Of a DNA stretch of 64,000 bases, positions 60,403 to 64,000 are shown piece after piece (the stretch's first letter is position 1; every line of letters starts with the position of its first letter). Location of the stretch: assembly GCF_000686125.1 (NCBI RefSeq), contig NZ_JMMA01000002.1:3038001-3102000 (forward strand), given 5' to 3'. The notes beneath the pieces are model-generated. The model worked only from the letters and a program-made list of their open reading frames with translations. It made no database searches and was not told the DNA's origin. This DNA comes from Ruminococcus sp. NK3A76 (lineage in GTDB: Bacteria; Bacillota; Clostridia; Oscillospirales; Ruminococcaceae). The translations under genes were made by a program, and so were the position numbers.

Positions 60403-60420
60403 GCTGATACCTTTTTTCAT

Positions 60421-60667
60421 GTGCAGTATGGTGTAGGGTATTATTATTATATACTATTATTTTATCATTGTCAATCAGAATATTGTAAAGTGGATAATAT
60501 TGTTATGATATTTCTCTGCCGCCAAAAAATGTTTTCAAATAGAGATACTATTTATAATATATAATACTTGAAATTTTTCTGTGTTTGTGATATAATAGAT
60601 AAGTAAACTGGCTTAATGTTTGTTTAAATACATTTTTGGAAATTTGTGTAATATAACGGAGGTATAA
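60421..60667. promoter_or_regulatory. dnaA promoter region
   Basis: TTGAAA (60568-60573), 17 bp, TATAAT (60591-60596) for dnaA, leaving a leader of about 65 nt. One near-consensus DnaA box, AGTGGATAA (about 60489-60497), lies upstream. The region is very AT-rich (for example TATAATATATAATA at 60553-60566). Confidence 0.75.
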
Positions 60668-60668
60668 A

Positions 60669-62021
60669 ATGGAATCTTTCGGTGATGTTTTTGAGCTTGT
60701 AAAGAGCTTTTGCCGTAACTATCCAACCATAAGTGATATAGGCTTCAATAAATGGATAAATGTCTTAGAGCCCTATAAACTCGAAAATAACGTGGCTTAC
60801 CTTTACGCCGAGAATGAGTTTGCAAGAAAGACAGTTCTTGATAACTACGGCGATATAATAAAAGAGGGCTTTTATAATACTCTCGGCTTTGAGGTCGAGC
60901 TCAATATCCTTATAAAGGACGAGGAGGAAAAGGAAGACGACGAGGCAATAAAGCGTATCACCGATATCTACGGCGATAACAGTGAAGCCGATGCCCTTAC
61001 CTTTGAAAACTTCGTAAAGGGTAAATCAAACGAGCTCGCACTTGCTTTCTCGATAGCTGTGGCTGATAAGTATAATAAGAACAAGAACGTCGATTCAAGC
61101 TCGATATTCAACCCCCTCTTTATCTACGGCGACTCAGGCCTTGGCAAGACACACCTTATGAAGGCTATTGTCCATGAGATAAAGAAAAATAACCCCAATA
61201 TGAATATCATCTATACCACAGGCGAGAGCTTCACAAACGAGATAGTAAAGGCTATACAGAATAACTCAACGATAGAGTTCCATGAAAAATACCGTAATGC
61301 CGATATCCTGCTCGTCGATGACGTGCAGTTTATTGCCGGCAAGGAAGCTACTCAGGAAGAATTCTTCCATACCTTCAACGATATCTATAACGCAGGAAAT
61401 CAGATAGTCCTCACCTCTGATATAGCTCCTTCGAGAATGTCAAGACTTGAAGAGAGGATACGTTCACGTTTCTTAAAGGGCGTGCCTGTCGATATCCAGT
61501 CGCCTGACTTTGAAACGAGAATGGCGATAGTCAAGAGAAAGGCCGAGCTTGTAGGTCTTCAGCTCTCAGACCCGATAGCAAGACTTATCGCTGAGAAGAT
61601 AAAGACCAATATCAGACACCTGGAGGGCACAGTCAACCTTATCAAGGCAATAGCTGCATATACCAACGAGCAGCCTACAATGGCTATGACCCAGCGTGCT
61701 ATCAGAGAGATGATGGTCGAGAACCAGCCTGCCGAGATAACAGTTGACAGAGTAATAAGCGACGTTGCAGCAATGTTCAAGGTATCCCCCGAGGAGATAC
61801 GCTCGACAAACAGGCGTGCAAATGTATCCCTTGCAAGAAAGATAACTATATATGTGCTAAAGCAGGTAAAGAATATGACATATCAGGAGATAGGCGACGA
61901 GCTCGGCAAGAACCACTCGACTATGACCCTCCACTATCAGGATGCCTGCAATATGCTCAAGGAAAACGCTCAGCTCAAAGAAAATGTCAATGAGATAATC
62001 AATAATCTCAAAGAAAAGTGA
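60669..62021 (+). CDS. dnaA: Chromosomal replication initiator protein DnaA
   Basis: 450 residues. Domain I (about 1-85) is followed by a short linker; the AAA+ domain has Walker A GDSGLGKTH (154-162), Walker B LLVDDVQFIAG (214-224) and sensor II-type region RLEERIRSRFLKG. The C-terminal DNA-binding domain contains the signature KNHSTMTLHYQDACNML. It opens the origin and regulates its own gene. GGAGG is before the ATG. Confidence 0.98.
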   Translation: MESFGDVFELVKSFCRNYPTISDIGFNKWINVLEPYKLENNVAYLYAENEFARKTVLDNYGDIIKEGFYNTLGFEVELNILIKDEEEKEDDEAIKRITDIYGDNSEADALTFENFVKGKSNELALAFSIAVADKYNKNKNVDSSSIFNPLFIYGDSGLGKTHLMKAIVHEIKKNNPNMNIIYTTGESFTNEIVKAIQNNSTIEFHEKYRNADILLVDDVQFIAGKEATQEEFFHTFNDIYNAGNQIVLTSDIAPSRMSRLEERIRSRFLKGVPVDIQSPDFETRMAIVKRKAELVGLQLSDPIARLIAEKIKTNIRHLEGTVNLIKAIAAYTNEQPTMAMTQRAIREMMVENQPAEITVDRVISDVAAMFKVSPEEIRSTNRRANVSLARKITIYVLKQVKNMTYQEIGDELGKNHSTMTLHYQDACNMLKENAQLKENVNEIINNLKEK

Positions 62022-62462
62022 TCTCAGCACCCAGTTTTTTCCTTGTGTCTGATTTTTAATACTTTAAACTATTGTTTAAACACTTTAAACAACGATCTGC
62101 CCCTGTAATGTAAGGGCAGGCGGTGACCTTAAACGTTTAAGGTCAGAAAAAAGTTTAAAAACCGCCACTTCTCAACAAATAACCTAACATTCAACAAACA
62201 TTTTACTGACATTTCAAACCCATTAAATATTTCAACATTTTATCAAGATCCGTCAAACAATCTTCCCCCATACCCCGCCCGCTGGTTTTTCGGGGCCTGC
62301 ATTCATCTTTCAACACTTTAAACAGGCTCTACTAATAATACTAACAAATAAAGATATATACACATAGTTTTTTGTGTTTTCTCCCTCACCCTCTTCTCTC
62401 TTTTAAACACACAGACCATCGTCTATATATCATCATACTTTCATACAGAAAGGAACCTTCAT
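62022..62462. other. Candidate replication origin region (dnaA-dnaN intergenic)
   Basis: 441 bp with no gene. It lacks TTATCCACA boxes. It has repeated TTTAAAC (62063, 62074 as GTTTAAAC, 62084, 62317), a perfect 20-bp palindrome GACCTTAAACGTTTAAGGTC (62125-62144), a hairpin CTGCCC/GGGCAG (62097-62119), and four same-direction nonamers of the form NNTTCAACA or close (62169, 62188, 62229, 62307), then an AT-rich part before dnaN. The position between dnaA and dnaN is the usual origin site in Firmicutes. Confidence 0.55.
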
Positions 62463-63569
62463 ATGAAATTCTTATGTAAAAAGAAAGCTCTCTATGATGC
62501 TGTCAATAATGTATCAAAGGGTGTTGCAGAGCGCTCTGCAAATCCTCTCCTTGAAGGAATGAAATTCCACCTTGACGGCAGCCTTTTAGAGCTTACCGGC
62601 TACGACCTCGAAATAGGTATAAGAACATCAGTGCTTGTAAATTCTGATGATGAATGTACATTCATTCTCAAACCACGCCTTCTTTCAGATATCATCAAGA
62701 ATATGCCTGAGGAGGATATACTCTTTGAGATAACCGAGAGCTTCCACATCACCATATCAAGCGGCAGCGCTTCCTATAATATCTCAGCTGTTGACGGTGA
62801 GGAATACCCCGAGCTCCCCGAGAAGGAGACAAAGGAAGTCATGACTATCTCCCAGCCTGTTTTAAAGGCTATGATAGAACAGACAAAGTTCGCAGTCGCA
62901 GTTTCTGAGGCAAAGCCGATACTTAAGGGCGAGCTTTTTGAGATACAGAAGAATACCCTTACTATGGTAGCGATAGACGGCTACAGACTCGCTGTAAGAC
63001 GTGAGGCTATCAAGTTTGACGACGTGGCAAGATTTGTAGTTCCTTCAAAGAGCCTTGCTGAGGTGGCAAAGCTCCTCTCAGACAACGAGAATGATTTCTG
63101 CCAGATGTATCTGTCAGAAAAGCATATAATCTTTGAGATAGATAATTACCTTGTCTATTCAAGACTTCTTGAAGGCGAGTTCCACCCCTATGAGAGCGCA
63201 ATACCCAAGAATTTCACAACAGAGGTCGAGGTAAACAGAAAAGAACTCATCACCTGCCTTGAAAGAGCAATGCTCGTTATCTCTGAAAAGGTCCCGACAC
63301 CTATCAGATGCCACTTTGAAAACGGCGAGATAAAGCTCTCCTGTGCCGGCGATATGGGTAAGTTCAACGACGAGATGAACGCCGATATCACAGGACCTGT
63401 TATGGAGATAGGCTTTAAGTGTAAGTATCTTGTCGAGCCTTTAAAGGTTCTCGATGATGAAAAGGTAAAGCTCCAGATGGGCGGCAGTTTGCTTCCTATG
63501 AAGATAGTTCCTATGAACGGCGAGCATTTTACATACCTCGTACTTCCTGTACGTCTTAAACAGAACTGA
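62463..63569 (+). CDS. dnaN: DNA polymerase III beta sliding clamp
   Basis: 368 residues with three clamp repeats. Typical segments: NPLLEGMKFHLDG, LKGELFEIQKNTLTMVAIDGYRLAVRR (partial), and the C-terminal HFTYLVLPVRL, equivalent to the clamp end that forms the peptide-binding pocket (MPMRL in E. coli). It encircles DNA and tethers polymerase III. GAAAGGAA precedes the ATG. Confidence 0.97.
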   Translation: MKFLCKKKALYDAVNNVSKGVAERSANPLLEGMKFHLDGSLLELTGYDLEIGIRTSVLVNSDDECTFILKPRLLSDIIKNMPEEDILFEITESFHITISSGSASYNISAVDGEEYPELPEKETKEVMTISQPVLKAMIEQTKFAVAVSEAKPILKGELFEIQKNTLTMVAIDGYRLAVRREAIKFDDVARFVVPSKSLAEVAKLLSDNENDFCQMYLSEKHIIFEIDNYLVYSRLLEGEFHPYESAIPKNFTTEVEVNRKELITCLERAMLVISEKVPTPIRCHFENGEIKLSCAGDMGKFNDEMNADITGPVMEIGFKCKYLVEPLKVLDDEKVKLQMGGSLLPMKIVPMNGEHFTYLVLPVRLKQN

Positions 63570-63574
63570 AAGCT

Positions 63575-63796
63575 ATGAAAGAAATAAAAGTCAAGATAAA
63601 AACAGATCATATAAAGCTCGATTCGCTGCTCAAATTCGCAGGCCTTGTTGAAACAGGCGCTGACGGAAAGCTCATAGTCAAAGAGGGCAGGATAAAAGTA
63701 AACGGTGAAGTCTGCACGATGCGTGGCAAGAAGATAACCGAAGCCGACAAAGTGCAGATTCCTGAGATAGATACCGAGATAGTGGTAGAAAAATGA
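63575..63796 (+). CDS. yaaA: S4-domain RNA-binding protein YaaA
   Basis: 73 residues, an S4-like fold: IKLDSLLKFAGLVETGADGK, then VKEGRIKVNGEVCTMRGKKI. It is always found between dnaN and recF in Firmicutes; a role in ribosome or replication-linked RNA binding is suspected. The stop overlaps the recF start (ATGA). Confidence 0.93.
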   Translation: MKEIKVKIKTDHIKLDSLLKFAGLVETGADGKLIVKEGRIKVNGEVCTMRGKKITEADKVQIPEIDTEIVVEK

Positions 63797-64000
63797 AGAT
63801 AACTTCACTTTGCTGCTCGGGCTTTAAAAATCTCAAAGATATAGATATCACCCCTCATAAGGAAATGAATATCCTCATGGGTGAGAATGCCCAGGGCAAG
63901 ACAAACCTTATCGAAGCTATCTGGCTCTGTACAGGAGTGCGCAGCTTCCGTTCTACCAAGGATCGGGATATGATAGCTCTTGACGGCGACAGGGCAGACA
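63793..64000 (+). CDS. recF: DNA replication and repair protein RecF (3' end off window)
   Basis: The first 69 residues begin MKITSLCCSGFKNLKDIDIT and contain the Walker A GENAQGKTNLIEAI, followed by the RecF phrase GVRSFRSTKDRDMI. It is an SMC-like ATPase that helps load RecA at gaps. It overlaps yaaA by 4 bp. Truncated by the window edge. Confidence 0.96.
   Translation, partial: MKITSLCCSGFKNLKDIDITPHKEMNILMGENAQGKTNLIEAIWLCTGVRSFRSTKDRDMIALDGDRAD

Noticed and set aside
62040-62330. TTTAAAC and TTCAACA repeats as a CRISPR array
   Set aside because: Units are too short and unevenly spaced, spacers are not unique blocks, and no cas genes are present.

Overview
The window looks like chromosomal DNA of a low-to-moderate GC Gram-positive Clostridia member, most probably a Ruminococcus-like gut or rumen bacterium. 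The clues are sharp -35/-10 promoters with 17-bp spacers, AGGAGG-type ribosome sites, plant-fibre enzymes (GH51, GH43, GH36, a CE2-like esterase), single-chain GlyS, a BspA-type leucine-rich repeat protein, and small family proteins resembling DUF6171, DUF6472 and DUF5104 that are common in that group. The species assignment is inference.

Layout. 0-12 kb, mostly minus strand: edge-truncated LRR protein, rsmG, a decayed sigma factor, then on the plus strand a GH51 arabinofuranosidase operon; mnmG; two small toxin/antisense-RNA loci around a radical SAM gene; a second radical SAM gene; and a degenerate MBOAT/AlgX-like pair. 12-16.4 kb: a lone epimerase and the rpmH-rnpA-yidD-yidC-khpB block. 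16.7-29.3 kb: a cell-surface phosphopolymer cluster (TagB/TagF-like transferases, TarI-like and TagD cytidylyltransferases, an epimerase, LicD, an acyltransferase, a CE2-like esterase). 29.6-36 kb: DUF389 membrane protein, zinc-ribbon protein, GH25 lysozyme, GT2-GtrA glycosyltransferase, a phosphodiester glycosidase-like protein and a cytidylate-kinase-like protein. 36.3-47.7 kb, mainly minus: 5'-nucleotidase, an intact IS3 element, GH43, polA, mscL, a MATE transporter and an alanine-type aminotransferase with a structured leader. 47.9-60.4 kb: divergent CobD-like protein, metG, tRNA-Arg(CCG), two tandem par/Fst-like toxin loci, GH36, lipoproteins, glyS, a PD-(D/E)XK-like protein and a frameshifted DUF5104 gene. 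60.5 kb to the end: dnaA, a probable origin region, dnaN, yaaA and the start of recF.

The most notable content is small and mostly missed by ordinary gene calling. There are four type I toxin-antitoxin-like loci: two par-like at 51.2-51.9 kb and two holin-like at 7.0-8.35 kb. Each has consensus promoters facing each other across a shared terminator hairpin, plus a repeat that lets the antisense RNA cover the toxin start or ribosome site. Four copies of a roughly 174-194 bp MITE-like palindrome show pair-preserving differences between copies. Other points are modular GC-rich intergenic repeats, hairpin islands with different repeated words in each copy, an RNA-like three-way junction with a possible pseudoknot at the 5' end of the aminotransferase mRNA, an apparent non-standard start codon in the GH36 gene, and a dnaA-dnaN gap without classical DnaA boxes.

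The usual Firmicute origin order (rsmG-mnmG-mnmE-khpB-yidC-rnpA-rpmH next to dnaA) is broken up here. The khpB-to-rpmH block is inverted and lies about 47 kb from dnaA, and mnmE is not in the window.
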